DNA of 7,631 bases from Verrucomicrobiota bacterium (GCA_019242435.1 JAFAVN010000567.1:1-7631); one strand, 5' to 3'; counted from the first letter of the stretch, positions 1 to 6,544 are shown. The notes: generated from the sequence alone by a model not told the origin. Numbers and translations are program-made.

Positions 1-1803
1 AGCGTGAGCGCCGTTTTTCAGAGGTGCCATCCGGCGCCGCTGGAAACATGCGGATGCGTCGCTGAATTCAATCGGGCAACCGGCAAGTTGACAGTCTGGG
101 AGACCACCCAAGCACCGCATGCGCATCGCACACTTTTCGCGCTGGTGGCGGGTCTCCCTGAACAGAATATCCGAATTATTGCGCCTGATATCGGAGGCGG
201 ATTCGGAAACAAGGTACCGATCTATCCCGGTTATGTATGCGCGGTGGTGGCGGCTCTGCAGCTTGGGCGCCCGGTCAATTGGATTGAAACCCGGTCAGAA
301 AACCTACAATCAACCGGGTTTGCTCGGGACTATCACATGACGGCCGATCTGGCGGCGGACCGCGATGGCAAGCTGACCGCTTTGCGGGTGAAGACCCTGG
401 CGGACCACGGAGCTTTCAACGCTGCCGCGCAACCGTCCAAGTTCCCGGCCGGACTCTTCAGCGTCTGCACGGGCTCATATGACTTTTCCAAAGCCTTCTG
501 CGAGGTCGACGGAGTCTATACCAATAAAGCGCCCGGCGGGATTGCTTACCGGTGTTCGTTCCGAGTGACGGAGGCTGCCTACCTTATCGAGAGAGCGATG
601 GATGTACTCGCCCAAGAACTAGGAATGGACCCGGTCGACTTGCGTCTCAAGAACTTCATACCCTCTGACAAGTTTCCGTATGCATCGCCTTTGGGATGGA
701 GCTATGACAGCGGCGATTACGCCGCGGCGATGAATCTCGCGCTGGAGAAGATCGGGTATCACGATCTTCGCCGGGAACAGGCGGAGAAACGGGAGCAAGG
801 GGATCTCATGGGGATCGGTGTCTCCAGTTTCACAGAAATCGTCGGCGCCGGCCCCGCCCATACTTTCGATATTCTCGGCCTGAAAATGTTCGACAGTTGT
901 GAAATCCGGGTTCATCCGACCGGAAAAGCGATCGCCCGGATGGGGGTCAAAGCTCAGGGTCAAGGTCATGAGACAACGTTTGCCCAGATTGTAGCGCAAG
1001 AGCTCGGCATACCGGTTGCCGATATTTTGGTCGAGGAAGGTGACACGGACACCGCTCCTTACGGGCTGGGCACTTACGCCAGCCGGAGCACGCCGACTGC
1101 CGGGGCGGCGACTGCGATGTGTTCTCGAAAAATTTGGGCGAAGGCCAAGAAGATCGCCAGTCACTTGCTCGAGGTCAGTGAAGAGGATCTGGACTGGGAA
1201 CCTGGTAAGTTTTTCGTAAAAGGTGCACCGAGTAAGGCGAAGACGATCCAGGAAATCGCCTTTGCGGCCTACACCAATCTACCCGAGGGGATGGAAGCGG
1301 GACTTGAAGCCGTCCATTACTACGATCCACCTAACCTGACTTTCCCGTTCGGCACCTACATCTGCGTTGTCGACATCGATAAGGGCACCGGAGAAGTTAA
1401 GATTCGCCGGTTTGTGGCGGTAGATGACTGTGGGAACATTATTAATCCGATGATTGTCGAAGGCCAGATTCACGGCGGGCTGACGGAAGGCCTGGCGATC
1501 GCCTTTATGCAGGAAATTTCGTATGACGAAAGCGGTAACGTACAGGGCGGCACCTTTATGGATTATCTCGTGCCGACTGCCGTCGAGACGCCAAACTGGG
1601 AGACTGGCAAAACCTGCACTCCGTCACCGCATCATCCCTTTGGAGCAAAGGGTATTGGGGAATCTCCGAATGTCGGGTCTCCCGCTGCCTTTGTAAACGC
1701 CGTAGTCGATGCCTTGGCTCACTTGGATGTGCGACACATTGATATGCCGATTACCTCCTGGAAGATCTGGAGAATCCTGAAAGAGAAAGGCGTGGCGAAG
1801 TAA
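1..1803 (+). CDS. coxL: Aerobic CO dehydrogenase large (Mo/Cu) subunit CoxL, form I; 5' end cut off by window edge
   Basis: Catalytic subunit of the molybdenum hydroxylase that oxidises CO with water to CO2. It works in a CoxL/CoxM/CoxS complex on the cytoplasmic side of the membrane. The frame is open from base 1, so the gene starts upstream; the GTG at 4 is internal. Counting from that GTG, GGGFGNK is at residues 64-70, the active-site loop AYRCSFR at 181-187, GQGHETT at 319-325 and GAKGIGES at about 548-554. Cys184 matches the Cu-ligating Cys388 of Oligotropha carboxidovorans CoxL, and Glu553 matches its catalytic glutamate (Glu763). AYRCSFR is diagnostic of form I; form II enzymes have AYRGAGR. 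The numbering offset implies about 200 N-terminal residues are missing, for a full length near 800, as usual for the family. The C-terminus is intact and no frameshift is seen. coxG follows after 38 nt. Confidence 0.97.
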   Translation, partial: SVSAVFQRCHPAPLETCGCVAEFNRATGKLTVWETTQAPHAHRTLFALVAGLPEQNIRIIAPDIGGGFGNKVPIYPGYVCAVVAALQLGRPVNWIETRSENLQSTGFARDYHMTADLAADRDGKLTALRVKTLADHGAFNAAAQPSKFPAGLFSVCTGSYDFSKAFCEVDGVYTNKAPGGIAYRCSFRVTEAAYLIERAMDVLAQELGMDPVDLRLKNFIPSDKFPYASPLGWSYDSGDYAAAMNLALEKIGYHDLRREQAEKREQGDLMGIGVSSFTEIVGAGPAHTFDILGLKMFDSCEIRVHPTGKAIARMGVKAQGQGHETTFAQIVAQELGIPVADILVEEGDTDTAPYGLGTYASRSTPTAGAATAMCSRKIWAKAKKIASHLLEVSEEDLDWEPGKFFVKGAPSKAKTIQEIAFAAYTNLPEGMEAGLEAVHYYDPPNLTFPFGTYICVVDIDKGTGEVKIRRFVAVDDCGNIINPMIVEGQIHGGLTEGLAIAFMQEISYDESGNVQGGTFMDYLVPTAVETPNWETGKTCTPSPHHPFGAKGIGESPNVGSPAAFVNAVVDALAHLDVRHIDMPITSWKIWRILKEKGVAK

Positions 1804-1828
1804 TCTGCGGATCTTATTTCCGGATTTT

Positions 1829-1832
1829 GGAG
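1829..1832 (+). promoter_or_regulatory. Ribosome binding site of coxG
   Basis: GGAG lies 9 nt before the ATG at 1842, in the short coxL-coxG gap. It supports that ATG as the coxG start. Confidence 0.7.
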
Positions 1833-1841
1833 TAACAAGTT

Positions 1842-2447
1842 ATGGCGATCAGGATTGAGAAAAGTTTTCAGGTCCAAGCGCCGATAGAAACCGTTTGGCA
1901 ACTGCTCAGCGACCCGCGTAAGGTCGCCGGTTGTATTCCGGGCGCGCAAGTCACCGATGCTGAGGGCGGCATTTATAAAGGATTAATCAAAGTCAAGGTT
2001 GGCCCCAGCGTGACTGATTATAAAGGGGAAGCGCGTGTCGAGCGTCTTGACCAGGAAGCGCATGAAATCGAGATGACAGGCAAGGGTCAGGATGTGCGCG
2101 GCAAAGGCAGCGCCTCTATGAAAATGACTGGGAAAGCACGAACACTGCCGGAGGGAGGCACGGAAGTTGTCACCATAACCGAGGTTAATGTGGTCGGGCT
2201 GCTGGCTCAGCTGGGTGCGCGCATGATCCAGGAGGTTTCGAACCAAATGTTTGCCGAGTTCGTGAAGAACCTGCGCAGCCAGCTTCAGCAGCCGGGCGCC
2301 GGTCAAGAGTCAAGTTCCGCCGGAACGGCGGAACCGGAGCCGGTTAAGGCCGTTCCTCTCATTCTTTCTGCGATTAAGCAAAGCGGCAGCGATTTACTGC
2401 GGAAAATCGCCGGGGGTTCGCCGCCGGGAAAGGATCCTGAGAGCTGA
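1842..2447 (+). CDS. coxG: CoxG, SRPBCC-fold CO dehydrogenase accessory protein
   Basis: CoxG family protein of the SRPBCC/START-like superfamily. Family members are reported to tether CO dehydrogenase to the membrane, and more recently to bind menaquinone and carry electrons from the enzyme to the respiratory chain. The SRPBCC domain covers about residues 1-147. It opens with the typical strand and helix (ETVWQLLSDPRKVAGCIPGA), continues through VGPSVTDYKGEARV and the GKGQDVRGKGSA turn, and ends in the long helix VSNQMFAEFVKNL. Residues about 148-166 form a Gln/Ser/Glu/Pro-rich linker. Residues about 167-190 (VKAVPLILSAIKQSGSDLLRKI) form a likely amphipathic helix, which I infer contacts the membrane. 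At 201 aa the length is normal. The stop codon probably overlaps the coxD start. An ordinary polyketide-cyclase-like SRPBCC protein is unlikely next to coxL. Confidence 0.93.
   Translation: MAIRIEKSFQVQAPIETVWQLLSDPRKVAGCIPGAQVTDAEGGIYKGLIKVKVGPSVTDYKGEARVERLDQEAHEIEMTGKGQDVRGKGSASMKMTGKARTLPEGGTEVVTITEVNVVGLLAQLGARMIQEVSNQMFAEFVKNLRSQLQQPGAGQESSSAGTAEPEPVKAVPLILSAIKQSGSDLLRKIAGGSPPGKDPES
2429..2434 (+). promoter_or_regulatory. Ribosome binding site placing the coxD start at CTG 2444
   Basis: AAAGGA lies within the last codons of coxG, 9 nt before CTG 2444. No comparable Shine-Dalgarno sequence precedes the ATG at 2507, where the upstream bases are ggcttggctacgta. The site therefore argues for the upstream non-ATG start. 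Confidence 0.5.
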
Positions 2448-3328
2448 AGAGAGAAATTCTGGACATTGATGAGTTAGCGGCTGGTTTCGCCGAGCTTGGC
2501 TACGTAATGGACCAGCCCCTGGCCACCGCTCTCTACTTGGTTATCCGGCTTGACCGCCCTTTGTTAATTGAAGGTCATGCAGGTGTTGGCAAAACCGAGG
2601 TCGCCAAAACTTTGGCTACATTCCTGGAAAGGCCGCTCATCCGACTGCAATGTTATGAAGGTTTGGATGTCAACTCAGCGGTGTATGAGTGGAACTATCA
2701 AAAGCAGCTACTAGCCATCAAGGTCCAGGAAAGAAGTAACAAAGCCGTTGAGGAAAAGGAGGCTCACGTTTTCAGCTCCGAATTTTTGCTCAAACGGCCG
2801 TTGCTGCAGTCAATCTCATCCGAAGAAATATCGCCCGTTTTATTGGTGGATGAAATCGATCGGGCAGATGAGGCCTTCGAAGCTTTGCTGCTCGAAATTC
2901 TTTCCGAATTTCAGATCAGCATCCCGGAGGTTGGGACCATTAAGGCGAAGCGAATTCCATATGTGATTCTAACTTCAAATAATACTCGTGAGCTCAGTGA
3001 CGCCTTAAAAAGAAGATGTCTCTATCATTGGATTGACTACCCGGAGTTCGAGAAGGAGATGAAAATCGTTCAATGCCGGTTGCCGGCAATCGGGATGGAT
3101 CTGAGCCGGCAGGTTGTTAAGTTTGTCAATGCGCTACGTGACCTGAGCCTCTCCAAAAATCCCGGAGTAGCCGAGACATTGGATCTCTCAAGGGCGTTAT
3201 TGCTCTTGGGTAAAGAGAATCTGGACGGGACGACTGTTGAGGAGGTGTTGGGATGCGTACTGAAGTCCGCGGGCGACCTCGCGAAAGTGAGAGCGGCTAC
3301 TATCGACAAGCTCCTTTCTAAAACCTAA
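2444..3328 (+). CDS. coxD: CoxD, MoxR-type AAA+ ATPase for maturation of the CO dehydrogenase active site
   Basis: In O. carboxidovorans CoxD is needed for assembly of the [CuSMoO2] centre, and it is thought to act as an ATP-driven chaperone with CoxE. Counting from the internal ATG at 2507 (add 21 for the CTG start), Walker A GHAGVGKT is at 23-30, Walker B LLVDE at 112-116, sensor 1 TSNN at 156-159 and the arginine region ALKRRC at 166-171. RLQCYEGLD after Walker A is typical of the MoxR/CoxD group. I chose CTG 2444 because the codons between 2444 and 2507 read as family-like sequence: DIDELAAGFAELGYV runs straight into DQPLATALYL, and the ATG methionine sits inside this conserved helix. This start gives 294 aa, close to the usual CoxD length of about 295, and overlaps the coxG stop as CTGA. 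An in-frame TGA at 2438 rules out anything further upstream. The family call is firm; the start codon is inferred. Confidence 0.92.
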   Translation: MKREILDIDELAAGFAELGYVMDQPLATALYLVIRLDRPLLIEGHAGVGKTEVAKTLATFLERPLIRLQCYEGLDVNSAVYEWNYQKQLLAIKVQERSNKAVEEKEAHVFSSEFLLKRPLLQSISSEEISPVLLVDEIDRADEAFEALLLEILSEFQISIPEVGTIKAKRIPYVILTSNNTRELSDALKRRCLYHWIDYPEFEKEMKIVQCRLPAIGMDLSRQVVKFVNALRDLSLSKNPGVAETLDLSRALLLLGKENLDGTTVEEVLGCVLKSAGDLAKVRAATIDKLLSKT

Positions 3329-3380
3329 ATGTCACGCTCCACGCATTTTTCCATTTCTGAATCCTGGTTTACAGAAATCT

Positions 3381-4565
3381 ATGGAATCGCCCAAAGCTAG
3401 CGCTCGGATGGAGGCGGGTTGGTCAGAGGAGAGGGCGGTGCGAATAATCGTTAGCTTTTGCCGCTTTGCGCGCAGGAAGGGATTAAATTGTGGAACGAAG
3501 GAGACACTGGATAGTCTCCGGGCGCTGCAAACGGTTCCACGGCTCGATCTGGATACTCTGCACTGCTTGCTGCGAGCGGTTCTGTGCTCTTCTAAAGAGG
3601 AGTGGGACTTTTTCGATGTTCTGTTTGCCGAGTACTGTCAGAATCATGAGCCTGTTCGTGAGAAACAAGCGAAGAACACGGAGAAAGCCAGGCGGCAGCC
3701 TGTGGGCGAAAGTACTCGGAGGGACGGTCTCCGCTCATTGGTATCAGGCAACCACCATCGCGAGTTGGAAACGGTCGATAAAGCTGACTTTGTCACTGGT
3801 GCCAGCACAATTGAGCAACTCAAGCGAATAGATTTTGCAGCGATGTCTCCTGATAACCTCGCTCAGCTGGAAAAATTATCGCACCGCTTGCTGCGCCGGT
3901 TGAGTTGGCAGGTTTCAATGAAGCTCCAACCGAAAAAGGACCCTGGCCAGGTCGATCTGCGGAGAACAATCAGGCGCAATCTCAGTCGGGGCGGCGATCT
4001 GATCGAACTCAGCCATAAGAAGCGCAGACGGCAGCGAGCGAGACTAGTAATTTTCCTGGACGTTAGCGATTCGATGAACCCGTACAGCGTGTTCTTATTG
4101 AAATTCGCTTATGTTCTCAGGCGGTACGGCCCGCGGGTCGCACCTTTCATCTTCAGCACGAGGCTTGTGGAGGTAGGTGACGTGCTGAAAGCTCGACTAT
4201 GGTCCGATGCTTTGGAGATACTCTCCGGAATGACGACAGGCTGGTCTGGTGGAACCAGGATCGGGAGGTGCCTCTCGGAATTTAATCGCCTTTACAGTGC
4301 GAAATTGCTTTCGCGGAACACGGTGTTTGTCATCCTCAGTGACGGCTGGGATACCGAGCCTCCCGACCTCCTGTTAACCGAGCTGGACCATGTAAAATCG
4401 CGAGTTAAGCAACTGATCTGGCTCAACCCGCTTCTTGGATTGAAGGACTATCAACCAGTGACGCGCGCGATGAGTGCCGCTCTCCCTTATATCGACGTGT
4501 TCGCTCCTGCCCATAATTTGGAAAGCTTGCTGCAACTAGAGAGACATCTTCGCCCGATAACCTGA
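3381..4565 (+). CDS. coxE: CoxE, von Willebrand factor A (MIDAS) protein partnering CoxD
   Basis: CoxE-type VWA protein. MoxR ATPases usually work with a VWA partner, and CoxD and CoxE together are implicated in inserting sulfur and copper into CO dehydrogenase. Residues 1-100 are a helical N-terminal region (IIVSFCRFARRKGLN and following). A charged linker, about 90-130, follows. A basic stretch (KKRRRQRAR, about 213-221) leads into the VWA domain. The MIDAS metal-site residues are present: DVSDS at 227-231, Thr292 in SGGTRIG, and Asp321 in ILSDGWD. No signal peptide or membrane segment is seen, so it is probably cytoplasmic. The 394-aa length fits the family. The start is uncertain: ATG 3381 has no clear Shine-Dalgarno site, ATG 3408 (residue 10) is an alternative, and the frame stays open upstream into coxD. 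coxF begins 3 nt after the stop. Confidence 0.92.
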   Translation: MESPKASARMEAGWSEERAVRIIVSFCRFARRKGLNCGTKETLDSLRALQTVPRLDLDTLHCLLRAVLCSSKEEWDFFDVLFAEYCQNHEPVREKQAKNTEKARRQPVGESTRRDGLRSLVSGNHHRELETVDKADFVTGASTIEQLKRIDFAAMSPDNLAQLEKLSHRLLRRLSWQVSMKLQPKKDPGQVDLRRTIRRNLSRGGDLIELSHKKRRRQRARLVIFLDVSDSMNPYSVFLLKFAYVLRRYGPRVAPFIFSTRLVEVGDVLKARLWSDALEILSGMTTGWSGGTRIGRCLSEFNRLYSAKLLSRNTVFVILSDGWDTEPPDLLLTELDHVKSRVKQLIWLNPLLGLKDYQPVTRAMSAALPYIDVFAPAHNLESLLQLERHLRPIT

Positions 4566-4568
4566 CCC

Positions 4569-5582
4569 ATGTTCGACGATTTCTTTAGTGAAGCCGAGGC
4601 CTTGCGAGCAGAGCAGAAGCCGTTTGCGGTAGCACTAGTGGTCAGATGTGATAGACCGGTCTCGGGCAAACCCGGGGACAAAGCCATTATCCAACCCGAT
4701 GGCCGCACCCGGGGATGGGTCGGCGGCGGTTGTGTACAACCCTTAGTGCACCGGGAAGCGCTCAAAGCACTGAAGGATGGAACTCCGAGACTGATGTGTA
4801 TCACGCCATCTCGTCAGTTGGATTCCGAGCCGGGTGCGGTTTATTACACCATGACTTGCCAAGGCGGCGGCGCCCTCGAAATCTATATTGAACCGGTTCT
4901 ACCTGCACCGCTCATTTTGATTGTTGGGCGGTCATTAGTGGCGCAGACCTTATCCAAGCTCGGCAAAACGATTGGTTATCGGATCGCCGCAATTGCCTCC
5001 GGCATTGAACCAGACAAGTTTCCGGACGCTGATTTTATTTATAAGGAGCTTCGCCTGGAGGCTGTACCAATCACTGACGAAACTTATGTTGTGGTTTCGA
5101 CGCAGGGAGAACATGACGAGGAGGCACTTGAACAGGCGTTGAGCCTCAACGTTCCTTATATCTCCTTTGTAGCCAGCCAGGCAAAAGCTGCGAAAGTGTT
5201 GGCTTTTGTGGCAGGTAAAGGAATTCCAACAGAGACAATCTCGAGGACCAAAGCGCCGGCCGGCCTTGATCTTGGCCATTTGTCGCCGGAGGAGATCGCC
5301 GTCAGCATTCTGGCAGAGATTATTCAATTCAGAAAGCGGGGTCCATCGCCTTTCAGCGACAGGATAGAAGCAGTCGCAGCCTCTGAGCAGCAGCCTGACG
5401 AAATAATAGATCCAGTCTGCGGGATGGTCATCGATCCGGCTAACGCTGAATACACATCTGAATACGAAGGTACAACCTACTATTTCTGCTGCGCCGGTTG
5501 TAAACAGGCTTTTGATCGGAGTTCAGGAGTGCAGAAGTTCAAGAGTGCAGAAACTAAAAAATCTAAGGAAGAAGAGCACTAG
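4569..5582 (+). CDS. coxF: CoxF/XdhC-family maturation factor fused to a C-terminal YHS domain
   Basis: XdhC/CoxI/CoxF family proteins bind molybdenum cofactor and help sulfurate and insert it into molybdenum hydroxylases. CoxF acts late in assembly of the CO dehydrogenase Cu-S-Mo centre. The XdhC N-terminal domain covers about residues 5-85 and includes GDKAIIQPDGRTRGWVGGGC; Cys55 of the GGGC motif is a candidate cofactor contact. The Rossmann-like XdhC C-terminal domain covers about 115-255. It has VGRSLVAQTL in place of the GxGH loop of classical XdhC, a form I associate with CoxF. A spacer of about 25 residues leads to a YHS domain from about 281: DPVCGM (Cys284), then YYFCCAGCKQAF (Cys307, Cys308, Cys311). 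This layout resembles the metal-binding YHS modules of copper-handling proteins. The last 20 or so residues are hydrophilic and partly encoded by an interspersed repeat. Translation is probably coupled to coxE, since only 3 nt separate them and no Shine-Dalgarno site is evident. The name coxF rather than coxI rests on position and motif. Confidence 0.88.
   Translation: MFDDFFSEAEALRAEQKPFAVALVVRCDRPVSGKPGDKAIIQPDGRTRGWVGGGCVQPLVHREALKALKDGTPRLMCITPSRQLDSEPGAVYYTMTCQGGGALEIYIEPVLPAPLILIVGRSLVAQTLSKLGKTIGYRIAAIASGIEPDKFPDADFIYKELRLEAVPITDETYVVVSTQGEHDEEALEQALSLNVPYISFVASQAKAAKVLAFVAGKGIPTETISRTKAPAGLDLGHLSPEEIAVSILAEIIQFRKRGPSPFSDRIEAVAASEQQPDEIIDPVCGMVIDPANAEYTSEYEGTTYYFCCAGCKQAFDRSSGVQKFKSAETKKSKEEEH
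5518..5546 (+). repeat. Left arm of a 29-nt imperfect inverted repeat, inside the coxF 3' end
   Basis: This arm matches the reverse complement of 5641-5669 at 25 of 29 positions, including 15 identical bases in a row (GGAGTTCAGGAGTGC). It also contains two tandem 16-nt units, 5521-5536 and 5537-5552, that differ at one base. It is translated as part of the CoxF tail (about residues 318-327). Its simple alternating GTTCAGGAGT/GTGCAGAA composition looks like an interspersed element rather than conserved coding sequence. Confidence 0.75.
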
Positions 5583-5588
5583 AGCCAC

Positions 5589-5608
5589 GGATCGCGGGGA
5601 CGCGATCC
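5589..5608. repeat. Perfect 8-bp hairpin between coxF and mocA
   Basis: GGATCGCG (5589-5596) and CGCGATCC (5601-5608) are perfect inverted copies around a GGGA loop. No T-tract follows, so it does not look like an intrinsic terminator. It sits close to the centre of the larger inverted repeat (5518-5546 and 5641-5669) and is probably the core of the same palindromic element. It could stabilise or attenuate the transcript between coxF and mocA. Confidence 0.7.
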
Positions 5609-5640
5609 CTCCAACCTGGTCTGAAATACTGTCGTTCATT

Positions 5641-5669
5641 GCTCCTGCACTTCCGCACTCCTGAACTCC
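5641..5669 (-). repeat. Right arm of the 29-nt imperfect inverted repeat, just before mocA
   Basis: Inverted copy of 5518-5546, with 25 of 29 bases matching. It ends 5 nt before the mocA ATG at 5675 and occupies the place where a ribosome binding site would be expected. With the left arm and the central hairpin it delimits a palindromic unit of about 150 bp. Confidence 0.75.
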
Positions 5670-5674
5670 TGGAT

Positions 5675-6262
5675 ATGATTTCCGCTATCGTGCTGGCCGC
5701 TGGTTTATCAAGCCGGATGGGCCGGAATAAATTGCTTTTAACCTTCAGGAACAAATCCCTGATAGCGCATGCGGTTGATACGCTCTTAGTTGCGGAGCTC
5801 GATGAAGTCATCGTGGTTCTTGGGCATGAGGCCGACAAACTGCAGGAACAGTTGGAGGGAAAGCCGGTTAAGTTAGTTTTCAATCCAGACTACCGGTCAG
5901 GCCAAAGTACTTCCGTGCGAATCGGCGTTAGCGCTGTTTCTTCGCAGGCAACTGCTATTTTAATCTATCTGGCCGATCAACCACTGCTGGAGGCCGGAGA
6001 CATCAACCGGCTGGTCCGCGCTTTGGTTCGCGCCAAGGAAACGGGCAAAAGCATCGTAGTCCCGTTCTATCAAGGACAACGAGGGAATCCCGTGATTCTG
6101 GATATCACGCACCGCGATGCCATCCTGGAAGTGGTCGGGGATGTCGGCTGCAAGCAGGTGATTAAGCGGCATCCAGGGCAGGTGCTGAGCGTTGAGATGG
6201 AATCTGACCACGTGGTTCGAGATGTAGATACCCTGGAGGAGTTCAGGGCGCTGGAGTCGTAA
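5675..6262 (+). CDS. mocA: MocA-like molybdenum cofactor cytidylyltransferase (MobA-like NTP transferase)
   Basis: Predicted to transfer CMP from CTP to Mo-molybdopterin, giving the molybdopterin cytosine dinucleotide used by CO dehydrogenase and related hydroxylases. From the ATG, the nucleotide-binding loop LAAGLSSRMGRNKLLL is at residues 7-22, LADQP at 99-103, the GQRGNP motif at 134-139, GDVG at 155-158 and DVDT at 183-186. LAAG rather than the LAGG of GTP-using MobA, together with linkage to cox genes, favours CTP and MCD. I chose ATG 5675 because the glycine-rich loop then lies at the very N-terminus, as in the family, giving 195 aa. The in-frame TTG at 5639 would add 12 residues encoded by the repeat arm and is rejected. 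No good Shine-Dalgarno site precedes the ATG. It is the last recognisable cox-linked gene in the window. A MobA role or another sugar/NTP transferase is less likely. Confidence 0.88.
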   Translation: MISAIVLAAGLSSRMGRNKLLLTFRNKSLIAHAVDTLLVAELDEVIVVLGHEADKLQEQLEGKPVKLVFNPDYRSGQSTSVRIGVSAVSSQATAILIYLADQPLLEAGDINRLVRALVRAKETGKSIVVPFYQGQRGNPVILDITHRDAILEVVGDVGCKQVIKRHPGQVLSVEMESDHVVRDVDTLEEFRALES

Positions 6263-6345
6263 GGAGCTCAAGGAGGAAGATTAAAACTTCGAGCAAATTA
6301 AGAACTTTTCCGCGCGTCGAGTGCTTGCTAGTCTATTAAGCTAAC

Positions 6346-6363
6346 ACCCTCTCGGGGTATTTT
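6346..6363 (+). terminator. Possible weak intrinsic terminator of the cox operon
   Basis: ACCC (6346-6349) pairs with GGGT (6355-6358), with one extra T-G wobble and a 3-nt loop. ATTTT follows directly. The stem is only 4-5 bp and the T-tract is short and interrupted, so this is the best terminator candidate after mocA but a weak one. Confidence 0.25.
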
Positions 6364-6413
6364 ATGATTCAGTTGATTTTGGATCGATTTGCGTATCTGC
6401 TGGACTTCAAGGC

Positions 6414-6428
6414 TCTAGAATTTCTAGA
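6414..6428. promoter_or_regulatory. Palindrome TCTAGAA-T-TTCTAGA, possible operator
   Basis: Perfect 7-bp inverted repeat around a single T, about 130 nt upstream of the exported repeat protein gene. Its size and symmetry fit a dimeric regulator site. No regulator is encoded nearby, and chance is possible in AT-rich sequence. Confidence 0.25.
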
Positions 6429-6441
6429 ATGGCGCAGTTCT

Positions 6442-6458
6442 GGTTTGTTTAGCAAACC
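6442..6458. repeat. Short hairpin upstream of the repeat-protein gene
   Basis: GGTTTG (6442-6447) and CAAACC (6453-6458) form a 6-bp stem with loop TTTAG. There is no T-tract on the + strand. It may be a regulatory site or a chance structure. Confidence 0.3.
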
Positions 6459-6544
6459 TCTAAAAATCGGAGCTGACCACGCTTCGAGGTAGCCGTCGAC
6501 GGTTGTTGGCGGCTGAGTTCATGTTCTGGTCAGTGCCAACTTAC

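Noticed and set aside
619..1164. 181-codon open frame on the - strand inside coxL
   Set aside because: It lies wholly within the strongly supported coxL coding frame and shows no recognisable motif. It is a shadow of high-GC codon use.
3329..3400. Small frame starting ATG 3329 right after the coxD stop, ending TAG 3400
   Set aside because: It has only 23 codons, overlaps the coxE start and has no Shine-Dalgarno site.
4950..5327. 125-codon open frame on the - strand inside coxF
   Set aside because: It is antisense to the conserved XdhC C-terminal domain and has no family resemblance of its own.
5589..5608. Rho-independent terminator after coxF
   Set aside because: The stem is strong but is followed by CTCCAACC rather than a T-tract, and mocA continues the same pathway downstream.
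5639..5674. TTG start that would extend mocA by 12 residues
   Set aside because: The added residues are encoded by the inverted-repeat arm. The family begins right at the glycine-rich loop, which fits ATG 5675.
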